From Mycobacteriaceae bacterium (GTDB lineage Bacteria > Actinomycetota > Actinomycetes > Mycobacteriales > Mycobacteriaceae): DNA of 63,590 nucleotides. The notes under the pieces are model-generated. The model saw only the letters and a program-made list of their open reading frames with translations, searched no databases and was not told where the DNA came from. A program made the position numbers and the translations under genes. Location of the stretch: contig JAFARC010000050.1 of the NCBI GenBank assembly GCA_019245755.1, positions 1-63,590 of the forward strand. The letters are read 5' to 3'. Shown piece after piece: positions 45,843 through 53,877 of this stretch. How positions within the stretch are numbered: the stretch's first letter is position 1; every line of letters starts with the position of its first letter.

Positions 45843-46451
45843 ATGACCATCGACCCGAAGCAGACAGCCGTCGTGCTGATCGAGTACCAGAACGACTTCA
45901 CCACCGAGGGTGGGGTATTGCACGGGGCGGTGTCCGAGGTGATGGCCAAGACGGACATGTTGGCCCACAGCCGGCAGGTGGTCGAGGCCGCCCGAAACGC
46001 GGGGGCCACCGTGATGCACGCCCCGATCACCTTCGCCGAGGGTTATCGGGAAATAACGAACCGCCCCTACGGGATCCTGAAGGGTGTCGTCGACGGCCAC
46101 GCGTTCGTGAAGGGGTCGTGGGGGGCGGCGATCGCCGATGAGCTTGCGCCCGCCGAAGGTGACATCGTCGTTGAAGGCAAGCGCGGCCTGGACACCTTCG
46201 CGAGCACCAATCTCGACTTCATCCTGCGAAGCAAGGGCATCACGACGCTCGTCCTCGGCGGTTTCCTCACCAACTGTTGCGTCGAGTCCACCATGCGCAG
46301 CGGATACGAGAACGGCTACCGGGTCATCACATTGACCGACTGCGTCGCCGCCACATCGGTTGAGGAGCACGAGAACGCGCTGAACTACGACTACCCGATG
46401 TTCTCCCAGCCGATGACCGCCGCCGAGTTCGTCAAGGAGCTCATCACATAG
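45843..46451 (+). CDS. Isochorismatase-family cysteine hydrolase
   Basis: The 202-residue enzyme has the catalytic triad context of the family: Asp in VVLIEYQNDFTTEGG, Lys in IVVEGKRGLDTF and Cys in VLGGFLTNCCVESTMRSG. It closes with ALNYDYPMFSQPMTAAEFVK. Members hydrolyse amides (nicotinamide, N-carbamoyl compounds) or isochorismate. The substrate here is open. It overlaps the convergent bluB gene by 8 bases. Confidence 0.9.
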   Translation: MTIDPKQTAVVLIEYQNDFTTEGGVLHGAVSEVMAKTDMLAHSRQVVEAARNAGATVMHAPITFAEGYREITNRPYGILKGVVDGHAFVKGSWGAAIADELAPAEGDIVVEGKRGLDTFASTNLDFILRSKGITTLVLGGFLTNCCVESTMRSGYENGYRVITLTDCVAATSVEEHENALNYDYPMFSQPMTAAEFVKELIT

Positions 46452-47103
46452 CAGACCCAATGCGCCAGGAGTTCTCGCACACCAGCTCCGACAGCGGCCG
46501 CGCCGTTGCCCACTGCTCGATCTCCAATACCGGACGGTCTGGAAAGTCGGGCACCGGCCCCAGGCACAGCACGGCGACGGGTTCGGCGCCCGTCGGCACG
46601 GACAGCAGCCGCGCCAGGTCGTCGGGGTCGAAAATTGACACCCAGCCCATTCCTAAACCCTCCGCACGCGCGGCCAGCCACAAGTTCTGGATGGCACAGC
46701 ACACCGAGGCCAGATCCATGTACGGCATTGTGCGGCGACCGAAGACGTGTCGTTCGCGACCATCGCCCAGGGCCACGACAAGAAGCTCCGCGCAGTCGAG
46801 GATGCCTTCGACCTTGAGGGCCAGGAACTCTTGCTCCCGGCTGCCCAGCGCGGCGGCCGTGCGCCGCCGTTCGGCGTCGACCAGGGCGTGAATCTCGCGC
46901 CGGCGTCGGCGATCGGTGATGCGAATGAACCGCCACGGCTGCATCAGCCCGACGCTGGGAGCACTGTGTGCAGCGAGCAAAACGCGCCGCAGAACCGGCC
47001 CCGGCACCGTCGAATTTGGCAAGAAGCGGCGCATGTCGCGCCGCTCGGACATCACCTTGTAGATCGCCGTGCGCTCGGCGTCGCTGTAGGCCTGCTCGGT
47101 CAC
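46444..47103 (-). CDS. bluB: 5,6-dimethylbenzimidazole synthase BluB
   Basis: The 219-residue flavoprotein has ERRDMRRFLPNSTVPGPVLR, LAAHSAPSVGLMQPWRFIRI, TMPYMDLASVCCAIQNLWLA and GLGMGWVSIFDPDDLARLL. These fit BluB, which fragments reduced FMN with O2 to make the lower ligand of vitamin B12. It matches the M. tuberculosis Rv0306 pattern. The start is the GTG at 47103 (VTEQAYSD); the upstream extension is low-quality. No other cobalamin gene is in the window. Confidence 0.92.
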   Translation of the reverse strand: MTEQAYSDAERTAIYKVMSERRDMRRFLPNSTVPGPVLRRVLLAAHSAPSVGLMQPWRFIRITDRRRRREIHALVDAERRRTAAALGSREQEFLALKVEGILDCAELLVVALGDGRERHVFGRRTMPYMDLASVCCAIQNLWLAARAEGLGMGWVSIFDPDDLARLLSVPTGAEPVAVLCLGPVPDFPDRPVLEIEQWATARPLSELVCENSWRIGSAM

Positions 47104-47182
47104 CGCGCGCAGCCTACCTCCCGGACGCATAGCCCTACATCGGCGCGACCACGAGTTCACCGCCGGCGGCTCGGCCAAGTCT

Positions 47183-47662
47183 CTACGTGTCAGGCGCCAG
47201 GTGGGCGCCGGGTCCGGGTACGGGCGCAAGGTCGCGGGCGGTCAGGAGGGTGTTGTCGTGGGGGCAGCGCAGGATGGCTTCGACCCGATGGCCGCAGTCG
47301 CGGTGCAGGACCTCAACTGGCGGTCCATCCGCGTCGGCTTGCCAGCGGTCTCCCCATTGCATGAGGGCGATGACAGCGGTGATGAGGTCCAATCCTTTGC
47401 CGGTGAGCCGGTATTCGTGTCGCTCCCGTTGTCCAGGTTCGCGGTAAGGCGCCCGCGTCAGTAGCCCGGCCTCGGTCAGTGTCGCCAGGCGTTCGCTAAG
47501 GACGTTGCGCGCGCATCCGATGCGGGCTTGGAACTGATCGAATCGGCGTGCGCCGTAGAACGCCTCCCGCATGACCAGCAGGGTCCATTTTTCGCCGACC
47601 ACTTCCAGCGCCCGCTTGATCGAGCAATTGTCGGCGACATAGCGATCACGCAGGTCGGACAT
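47183..47662 (-). CDS. HxlR-family winged-helix regulator
   Basis: A 159-residue regulator with the HxlR signature CSIKRALEVVGEKWTLLVMR (Cys14), FYGARRFDQFQARIGCARNV and GLLTRAPYREPGQRERHEYR. A short C-terminal extension contains HRDCGHRVEAILRCPHDNT, a CGH...CPH metal-like motif. Many HxlR proteins sense electrophiles through the N-terminal Cys. It is divergent from a tautomerase gene it may regulate. Confidence 0.87.
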   Translation of the reverse strand: MSDLRDRYVADNCSIKRALEVVGEKWTLLVMREAFYGARRFDQFQARIGCARNVLSERLATLTEAGLLTRAPYREPGQRERHEYRLTGKGLDLITAVIALMQWGDRWQADADGPPVEVLHRDCGHRVEAILRCPHDNTLLTARDLAPVPGPGAHLAPDT

Positions 47663-47771
47663 GTTCTTAGCCTACCAGAGTTTGACATTGCAACCCAGCT
47701 CCGAATAGTCTGCGTTGTGTTATACAATCCAGGGTGCTTAGGCAAGGCCCGTCACCGGAAGGCACACCACT

Positions 47772-48272
47772 ATGCCCATGCTCGACGTCTACATTCCCGA
47801 ACAAGCCTTGCCCGCCGAGACCGAAAAGCAACTGCTGCGCCAGCTCGCCGAGATCCTCATCGAACACGAGGGAGCAGACCCGTCCGATCCCGTGGCGCGG
47901 TCACTGGCCAAGGTGTGGCTGCATCGACCGGCGGCGATGCTGCACGCCGGTGAGACGCCCTCAGCCCCGCACTACAAGGTGATTGCCTCAGTACCCGCAG
48001 GCCAGCTCGACGACGCTCGCACGGCCAGCGCGTTCGCCGCCATCACCAACGCAATCCTGGCCGCCGAAGGCGGGCGTTACGACCAAGACCCCCTGCGCAT
48101 CTGGGTCATTGGCAACGAGATCCCCGACGGCAACTGGGGCGCCGGCGGACGGGTGGTCCGGCTCGCCGACATCGCGGCCGCAGTTCTGCGCGACCCCCAG
48201 AAAGGGCGCGACTATGCCGAGCAACGCCTGGCCGGAGAGCAAGTGACGCTCGCGGGATCAATCGGTGGCTGA
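47772..48272 (+). CDS. Tautomerase/MIF-superfamily enzyme
   Basis: The 166-residue protein starts MPMLDVYIPEQALPAETEKQ, so the catalytic Pro becomes N-terminal after Met removal, as in 4-oxalocrotonate tautomerase relatives. A second beta-alpha-beta half (HYKVIASVPAGQLDDARTAS) suggests a fused two-unit form such as cis-3-chloroacrylic acid dehalogenase-like enzymes. It is divergent from the HxlR regulator. Confidence 0.8.
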   Translation: MPMLDVYIPEQALPAETEKQLLRQLAEILIEHEGADPSDPVARSLAKVWLHRPAAMLHAGETPSAPHYKVIASVPAGQLDDARTASAFAAITNAILAAEGGRYDQDPLRIWVIGNEIPDGNWGAGGRVVRLADIAAAVLRDPQKGRDYAEQRLAGEQVTLAGSIGG

Positions 48273-48369
48273 CGTCGCAACTGCCGTTCTCCTCGCGTCG
48301 ATAAGGCCACGACGGTCGATATCTCGTTCAACGCCATCGGGATTCCGCAGCACGGTATGCAGGGAATTC

Positions 48370-48820
48370 CCTTGACCGAGCTGCGGCCGTGCCTGCGTTG
48401 GATGCTCCATGTTCGCCGACCATGTCGGCAATCTCGCGCACCTCAATGCCCGCGACACCACCTTCGTATTCGCCTCGCGTGCGCCCCAACCCGACATCGC
48501 GCGGCTAAAGGAGCGGATGGATTGGAAAAATGCCGTGCTACACCATCACCGATAGCGTTGACGCCGACTTCGGAGTCAACGAGTGGGCCGGCACGAACGC
48601 CTTCATCCGCGACGACGCCCGCGTGTTCCGCACCCATTTCATCACTGGTCGCGGTGGCGAGGCACTGGGCAATACCTGGGGTTTTCTGGACATCACCGCG
48701 CTCGGGCAGCAGGAGAGCTGGGAGGACTCTCCACCGGGCTATCCGCAGGGGCCGCCGTATGAGTGGTGGAGGCGGCACGACGAATACGACGACGCCCCAG
48801 CACCACCGGCCGACGGGTGA
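48370..48820 (+). pseudogene. Frameshifted DUF899-family (thioredoxin-like) gene
   Basis: The first part reads ACVGCSMFADHVGNLAHLNA, RDTTFVFASRAPQPD and ERMDWK, the Cys-x-x-Cys region of DUF899 proteins. At tggaaaaatg (48520-48532) one extra A shifts the frame. The rest (MPCYTITDSVDADFGVNEWA, GNTWGFLDITALGQQESWED, YPQGPPYEWWRRHDEY) continues in the next frame to 48820. A TGA lies in frame upstream of ACVGCS and the usual first 80 residues are missing. The gene is therefore broken twice and dead unless the sequence has errors. Confidence 0.8.
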
Positions 48821-48876
48821 GCGCAGGTAGCACGCCGTACTGCGGCCGATTCTCCCGACGAGTCCCCGGGCAGCGA

Positions 48877-49599
48877 CTACTGTCGCGTGCTCCTGCCCGA
48901 CCTGTCACTGGGCTGCCCGAGCGCTCTTGATGGGGCGATGATTTGGTGTTCGTAGGCGTAGACGATCGCGGCGGCGCGGTCACGCAAGCCGAGTTTGGTG
49001 AAGATCCGTCCTATATGGGTCTTGACCGTGAGGCCCGAAATGCAGAGTGCATCGGCGATTTCGGCGTTATTGGCCCCTTTGGCGATAAGCGCGAGCACGT
49101 CGCGCTCACGTGGCGTGAGTTCGCTTAGCACAGCGGTGGGCGGCGGCACAGCTGCCGTGCGGCGGTAGGCGGTCAGCACGCGCGCTGTCACCGCCGGGTC
49201 GAGGTAACTGTTTCCGCCGCCCACGGCCCGCGTCGCGCGAATCAGTTCCTCGGCAGGCGAGTCCTTGAGAACAAAGCCCGCGGCGCCTGCCCGTAGCACG
49301 CCCGATAACAGTTCGTCGTCATTGAATGTGGTCAGCGCCAGCACTGGTGGGCCGCCGCGCTCGACCAGACGCCTGGTGGCCTCGATGCCGTCAACGCGTT
49401 TCATCCGCAGATCCATAACCACGACATCGGGGCGGTGCGCCGCGACGGCATCAGGCACCTCGTCGCCATCGCCGCACTCGCCCACCACCACCACGCCGTG
49501 TTCCTTGCGCAAAATCAGCGACAGGCCCGATCTGACCAGCTCCTGATCATCGACAATCAGCGCGGTCACCGGAGACTCTTCGGCGATCACAGCCGGCAC
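48877..49599 (-). CDS. NarL/LuxR-type response regulator
   Basis: The 240-residue regulator has a receiver domain (TALIVDDQELVRSGLSLILR, phosphoacceptor Asp in PDVVVMDLRMKRVDG, Thr in VLALTTFNDDELL and Lys in GFVLKDSPAEEL). A LuxR helix-turn-helix follows (LTPRERDVLALIAKGANNAE, ISGLTVKTHIGRIFTKLGLR). It overlaps the 3' end of the kinase gene by 13 bases, so the pair is one operon. Confidence 0.93.
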   Translation of the reverse strand: MPAVIAEESPVTALIVDDQELVRSGLSLILRKEHGVVVVGECGDGDEVPDAVAAHRPDVVVMDLRMKRVDGIEATRRLVERGGPPVLALTTFNDDELLSGVLRAGAAGFVLKDSPAEELIRATRAVGGGNSYLDPAVTARVLTAYRRTAAVPPPTAVLSELTPRERDVLALIAKGANNAEIADALCISGLTVKTHIGRIFTKLGLRDRAAAIVYAYEHQIIAPSRALGQPSDRSGRSTRQ

Positions 49600-50840
49600 A
49601 TCGGGGTTGACCCATCGGCGTCGCGGGTGCCAGACGGCACGGTCGCGCGCACTGACCAGCCTTCAGGGCCGGGACCGACATCGATCGTGCCGCCGAGCAG
49701 TTCGATGCGCTGCTTCATGCCGGCTAACCCGCGCCCGCAGGTGATGGCCTGTTCGCCGACGCCCTGATCGAGTTCATTGCCGACGGCCAACGTCGCCTCA
49801 GCCTGCGACACGGTGAGGGTCACGGTGGCCGCTGCATACGGCGCGTGTTTGGCGACGTTGGCCAGCGACTCTTGAGCCACGCGATACAGGGCCAGGCCCG
49901 CCGCCGCCGAGACGTGGTCCACGCATCCGCTTCCGGCAAAGGCCACCGTCAAGCCGGCACGAGTGAAATCCTCAACAAGAGCGGGGATGTCGCCAACGCC
50001 GGGTTCTGGCTGCAGTGTTGTGGTGTCAGCGTCCAGTAATCCGACGGTGCGGCGGATGTCAGCCATAGCCTGGCGCCCGAGGCGCTCAGCCCGCGTAAGG
50101 GCCCGAACCGTGTCCTCGTCAACACCGGCGTACGCAAGTGCGTGACGTGCCCCGGTCAGATGCAGCAAGGTGACGCTCAGCGAGTGTGCGATGACATCGT
50201 GTACCTCCCGCGCGATGCGCCGGCGCTCATCGGCCACAGCGTGCTGGGCCAGCTGGTCTTGCATCTGCTGTTGTTTGTAGAGCAGTTCTTGCTGGATGCG
50301 CATGAGATAGCCAACCAGCCAGCCGATCGCGATGAAGGACAGATACAGCGCCGGAGTGTATATGCGATGCAGCGCCGCGGCGCACACCAGCAGCGCAGCC
50401 GCAGAGGCTGCGGCCAGCGCGCCGCCACGCGTAGAGCTGATGGCGCTGCAAACGCCGACTGTCAAACTCAGCAACAGCGGAGCGAAGTCGCCGGAGATGG
50501 GTGTGGGGGTTGCGAAAAGAAGAATGGCCGTTCCCACCATCCAGGCCGCCCATAACGCGGGACCCTCATGTCTGTTGACATCGCTGAGATCGAAAAAGAA
50601 GAACACGACCCAGGGAGTGAATGCGACCACCATCGCGACCAGCACGATCGGGCACGCAGACATGGGCCGCTGGATGGCAGCGATGCCACCGATCACCGCC
50701 ATGGTCACATCGATCGCCGCCACCACGGGCATGCTGAAACCGGAGGGCAGCAGCTGCTCTTTGCGGCGCACCCAGTCGCGCAGACGGCGCTTGGGCGCAT
50801 GCGGCATGACCTGATCGTAGAAGGCCCAGCTGGCGGTCAC
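49587..50840 (-). CDS. Sensor histidine kinase (HisKA_3 type)
   Basis: The 417-residue kinase has about five N-terminal helices. The phosphoacceptor motif is RRIAREVHDVIAHSLSVTLL, and the C-terminal GHKL ATPase has ALYRVAQESLANVAKHAPYA (N-box) and CGRGLAGMKQRIELLGG (G-box). It should phosphorylate the response regulator encoded next. No periplasmic loop is long enough for a sensing domain, so sensing within the membrane is likely. Possible starts are 50840 and M12 (50807). Confidence 0.92.
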   Translation of the reverse strand: MTASWAFYDQVMPHAPKRRLRDWVRRKEQLLPSGFSMPVVAAIDVTMAVIGGIAAIQRPMSACPIVLVAMVVAFTPWVVFFFFDLSDVNRHEGPALWAAWMVGTAILLFATPTPISGDFAPLLLSLTVGVCSAISSTRGGALAAASAAALLVCAAALHRIYTPALYLSFIAIGWLVGYLMRIQQELLYKQQQMQDQLAQHAVADERRRIAREVHDVIAHSLSVTLLHLTGARHALAYAGVDEDTVRALTRAERLGRQAMADIRRTVGLLDADTTTLQPEPGVGDIPALVEDFTRAGLTVAFAGSGCVDHVSAAAGLALYRVAQESLANVAKHAPYAAATVTLTVSQAEATLAVGNELDQGVGEQAITCGRGLAGMKQRIELLGGTIDVGPGPEGWSVRATVPSGTRDADGSTPMCRL

Positions 50841-50985
50841 ATCCTCCCCAGGCAGCCATCGTTGTACGACCGCGGTAGGACCGACGCCCTAAGCGGACCG
50901 GCGTGGCCGACGGTCAGCGGCTTCGCGGATACCGTGGTTCAGGTTCCCAGCGAAAGATTGCCCCGGCCGCTCAAGCCTCCCGTTT

Positions 50986-51282
50986 TCATAACCTGAACAT
51001 CTCGCGCCTCATCGCGGCACCCTCGATGAAACTCACGCGGTGCGGATGGTAGTACCGCTGTTTCGGTCGAGCACGTGGTGTGACGGCGCGATACATGGCG
51101 TGTATGGCCTCCACAGTGCCCGAAGCGAGTTCTGCGATGCGGCGACCAACAGCTTTGCGTGGCAACGGAAGGGCCCAGCCGGCACTCGGCTGAGCGGCTT
51201 GAGCGGTTAAAACGCCCCCGGCAGCTGGGATTGCGCGTTCGAAGAGTGCCGAACGCTTCCACACGTCGGCGATGTCAGACAT
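50986..51282 (-). CDS. Small hypothetical protein
   Basis: A 98-residue frame (MSDIADVWKRSALFERAIPA ... PKQRYYHPHRVSFIEGAAMR) with mycobacterial-looking composition but no recognised domain. It lies 145 bases upstream of the kinase gene on the same strand. It could be a real short gene or the tail of a decayed one; no clear ribosome-binding site was identified. Confidence 0.35.
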   Translation of the reverse strand: MSDIADVWKRSALFERAIPAAGGVLTAQAAQPSAGWALPLPRKAVGRRIAELASGTVEAIHAMYRAVTPRARPKQRYYHPHRVSFIEGAAMRREMFRL

Positions 51283-51664
51283 TGGGTCGCGATTCTGTTC
51301 GTGTCATGACTGCACGCTACGAAGCAGCCGTGTCGATTCGCATCGTGCTGAAGGCCGATTTTCTGTGCGACCGTAGTAGTAGGAGACCGCTCCGATTCCT
51401 ACCGCCGTAGCTTACGCGGGCTCGCCCTGAAGGTGCTCGCGGATGTCAGAACAACGTGGTGCCAATTGTCCTGTCGCACTCCAGCACCCGCCGCTGATAA
51501 GCAGTGGGCCCATCCACACCTTGATAACCGTGCTCTCGCACGTTATTGGCCAGCAATGGGCCACCTCGGCGCCTGACACAGCGATGCTGGCAGCCCGATG
51601 GCAAGCTTGGATCGGCAACCGTAAAACGGGATTGATCCGCCCACTTCACTGACATCGCTGCCGA
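51283..51664. other. Intergenic region, no gene recognised
   Basis: Several short frames exist on both strands (68-69 codons each around 51412-51655), but none has a recognisable motif. I looked specifically for a toxin gene that could pair with the Phd-type domain of the neighbouring regulator and did not find one. Confidence 0.4.
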
Positions 51665-52465
51665 TTACCCGATCGGTGACTTCGAATCGTCGTCGGGGCG
51701 CGTCGGGGGGCCGAGTTCGGCGGCGACGAGTCCACGGCGCACTATTTCGAAGTGCTCGCCGGCCGCGGCCTGTTCCAAGTAGCGGGCGGTACTTGCCCGC
51801 AGCTGGCCGACGCCGACGCGGGTGCGCGGCTTGTCGTCACGGGCGGCCGAGTAACTCACGGACTGGCTTCCATTGACGCGGAATCCATCGAGCAGACGCT
51901 GCACGACAGCCATCGCCTCATTCACTGCCCGGCGATGGTCGTCGGATCGGGTGATCTCGAAGGACAGTTCGGTCAAGGTCCCCCGGACCACGGCTGCGAG
52001 CAGAGCCGGTGGGTGATCGGCGAGCCCGTGACCGGCGAGGGTGTGTATTACGCCGTCGACGAGGTCGGCGAAGTAGTCGGTGTCCAGTTCGCGCCACCGT
52101 TCCCAGCCGATGGCTGCCGGTCCGTCCTTGAGGACAATGGCTTGATACGCGGGCGCGGTGCAGGCTTCCAGGAAGGCGGCGATCCCGGCGCGGGCCTGCT
52201 CCCACGGGTCCTCGTATGCGGCGATGGCGTCGGCGACACAAACGGTGACATCGTGTTGAAGCTTTTCGAAAACCGCCATGAACAAGCCGAGTTTGCTGCC
52301 GAAGTGATGTTGCAGCGCGCCGCGTGTTACACCGGCTCGGGTGCAGATCTGCAGACCGCTGACGTCGGAATATGGTTGCTCGCTGAACACGGCGTAGCCC
52401 GCTTGCAGGATGTCGCGCCGGGTGGCTTCGGCATTGCGCTCGCGCCGGGTGACGGGTCGATTCAT
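51665..52465 (-). CDS. TetR-family regulator fused to a C-terminal Phd/YefM antitoxin-type domain
   Basis: The 266-residue protein has a TetR helix-turn-helix (RRDILQAGYAVFSEQPYSDV and TRAGVTRGALQHHFGSKLGL, residues 17-60). A TetR ligand domain runs to about residue 200. The last 50 residues (RVGVGQLRASTARYLEQAAA, GEHFEIVRRGLVAAELGPP) match the Phd/YefM prevent-host-death antitoxin fold, which normally forms a separate DNA-binding antitoxin. No toxin gene is adjacent. It is divergent from a hydrolase gene, with palindromes in between. Confidence 0.85.
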   Translation of the reverse strand: MNRPVTRRERNAEATRRDILQAGYAVFSEQPYSDVSGLQICTRAGVTRGALQHHFGSKLGLFMAVFEKLQHDVTVCVADAIAAYEDPWEQARAGIAAFLEACTAPAYQAIVLKDGPAAIGWERWRELDTDYFADLVDGVIHTLAGHGLADHPPALLAAVVRGTLTELSFEITRSDDHRRAVNEAMAVVQRLLDGFRVNGSQSVSYSAARDDKPRTRVGVGQLRASTARYLEQAAAGEHFEIVRRGLVAAELGPPTRPDDDSKSPIG

Positions 52466-52494
52466 CAGCCCTCCTCGCGCCAGCCCGCACTACG

Positions 52495-52515
52495 TTCACC
52501 GTGAATGCTACATTC
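52495..52515. promoter_or_regulatory. Candidate TetR operator: two overlapping inverted repeats
   Basis: TTCACCGTGAA (52495-52505) is a perfect 5-1-5 palindrome. It overlaps GAATGCTACATTC (52503-52515), a perfect 5-3-5 palindrome. Both sit between the TetR-Phd gene start (52465) and the hydrolase. They would lie inside the coding region if the hydrolase began at 52501, which favours the later start at 52537. Confidence 0.55.
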
Positions 52516-52536
52516 GTGGTGATTGTTGGGAGGGTT

Positions 52537-53520
52537 GTGGTGACTTCGGGTGCCATTGGCATATCTGCACCGCTCGAACCGGCCGGTGAGCCGTACGGCG
52601 GAGTTCACGACGCCGCCTGGCGCGAGGTGGACTGGTCTCGCCATGAACGTACGCGCGTCGTGGCGGGGCGACGTCTTCGCTTTGTCGACGTCGGCCATGG
52701 CGACGCCGCGGTGCTGCTGTTGCACGGCCACGGCTCGACGTGGCAATACTGGCTTGAGGTTTTGGCCCTATTGTCCAGCGGGGATCGACGGGTGATCGCG
52801 GTGGATTTACCGGGTTTTGGTGCCTCGCAGGCATACTCGTTCGCCACCACATCGATGGATGCGGTGGTCGGTGCGCTGCGCGAACTGCTCGATCAGCTCC
52901 AGGTGACCCGCTGCGACGTAATAGGGCATTCGTTCGGCACGATCGTGGGCATCGAGCTCGCGGTCGCCGACCCGCAGCGGGTCAGCACACTCACCGTGGC
53001 CGGCGGTCCGGCGCTGTCGATCGTCGCGATGTTTAAGAGCCCACTGCGCACATCGATTCGCCTGCCGCGGTTGGCCGTGACGGTACTGGGGGACATGTGC
53101 ACCGCCGGCCTGCCGATTCCGCGCTGGGTGCAGCGTCTCGTGGCTGGTCGTCGCTGGCTGCGACGGTTGGGGTTTGGTTCCTACGTCGCTCGTCCGGCCG
53201 AGTTGGCCCCTGATCTGGCTGAACAATTGATGGCCGGGGTCGGCGCCCCGGGCTACTTTCACCTACCGCTGAAAGCACGCCGGTTCACGCCGGTTGCCGC
53301 CAGTGAACTACGCTGCCCGGTGTTGGTGGTCAACGGCGACCACGATGCGTTCGTCCCGCGCGCCGACGTCGCCGCTTTCCTGCGCGATGTCCCTTATGCC
53401 CGCAGCCACACCATCATCGGCGCCGGCCACCTCGTCACCGTCGAGTATCCCGCGACCTTCGTACGCCTGTTCACCGAGTTCCGTAACAGCCTCACCAGCC
53501 CGGCCCACGCGACCGCCTGA
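52537..53520 (+). CDS. Alpha/beta-fold hydrolase
   Basis: The 327-residue enzyme has AVLLLHGHGSTWQYWLEVLA (oxyanion loop), IAVDLPGFGASQAY, nucleophile elbow CDVIGHSFGTIVGIELAVAD, acid in LVVNGDHDAFVPRADVAAF and His in IIGAGHLVTVEYP. No signal peptide. I start at the GTG 52537 because the palindromes upstream look like an operator. It is divergent from, and probably controlled by, the TetR-Phd regulator. It may or may not belong functionally with the lipid cluster downstream, from which an AT-rich gap separates it. Confidence 0.85.
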   Translation: MVTSGAIGISAPLEPAGEPYGGVHDAAWREVDWSRHERTRVVAGRRLRFVDVGHGDAAVLLLHGHGSTWQYWLEVLALLSSGDRRVIAVDLPGFGASQAYSFATTSMDAVVGALRELLDQLQVTRCDVIGHSFGTIVGIELAVADPQRVSTLTVAGGPALSIVAMFKSPLRTSIRLPRLAVTVLGDMCTAGLPIPRWVQRLVAGRRWLRRLGFGSYVARPAELAPDLAEQLMAGVGAPGYFHLPLKARRFTPVAASELRCPVLVVNGDHDAFVPRADVAAFLRDVPYARSHTIIGAGHLVTVEYPATFVRLFTEFRNSLTSPAHATA

Positions 53521-53877
53521 CAGCCGCACCGTGTCCCACGGGCCCGACCGGGCCTGTTCGCTTCCCAATCGGAGTATTTACCACAATTCTGTCTTTCCCT
53601 AGTCCCGTAATTTACGCCCACGATAAATGTCATTTAGGTGGATACCAGGTAGTTGGCCAGTCATCGAAAATTCGATATTAATTAAGGTAATTAGCAGCCC
53701 AAAAATGTTGACTCGATCACCGCTTTGTGACACTAGACCGGCGTGATATTGCAGCTGGATCGACCGGTTGCATACTGCGTATTCTCGGCTAAACTAACAT
53801 TCGAAATTAACACCGAAATCCGGGCATTCCACAGCGCACCGACAGCGTCGTTCTTCAACCGAGCGGGGGAACCACAA
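53521..53877 (+). promoter_or_regulatory. AT-rich leader upstream of the lipid cluster
   Basis: Two 60-base lines here (from 53581 and 53641) count to 43% and 40% G+C, far below the roughly two-thirds of the surrounding genes. ttgact at 53708-53713 is a -35-like hexamer, with no convincing -10 partner. The frame of the first cluster gene stays open back to 53743, but this stretch is too A/T-rich to be coding. Such islands often carry promoters and bind the nucleoid protein Lsr2. Confidence 0.5.

Noticed and set aside
44085..46460. Long minus-strand frame of 791 codons
   Set aside because: Runs antisense to the LMF and isochorismatase genes; His/Gln/Arg-rich composition with no motif, typical of a high-G+C shadow frame.
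47682..47728. TTGACA and TATACAAT as one promoter for the tautomerase
   Set aside because: The two elements are 35 bases apart, too far for a single sigma-A promoter.
48520..48532. Programmed frameshift in the DUF899 gene
   Set aside because: The 5' part also has an in-frame stop and lacks the first about 80 residues, so recoding could not restore a full protein.
51412..51655. A toxin gene partnering the Phd-type domain
   Set aside because: Frames of 68-69 codons exist on both strands, but none shows PIN, Doc or RelE features.
52501..52536. Start of the hydrolase at the GTG 52501
   Set aside because: It would place the palindromic operator inside the gene; the residues encoded there (NATFVVIVGRV) look non-native, and the GTG at 52537 fits better.
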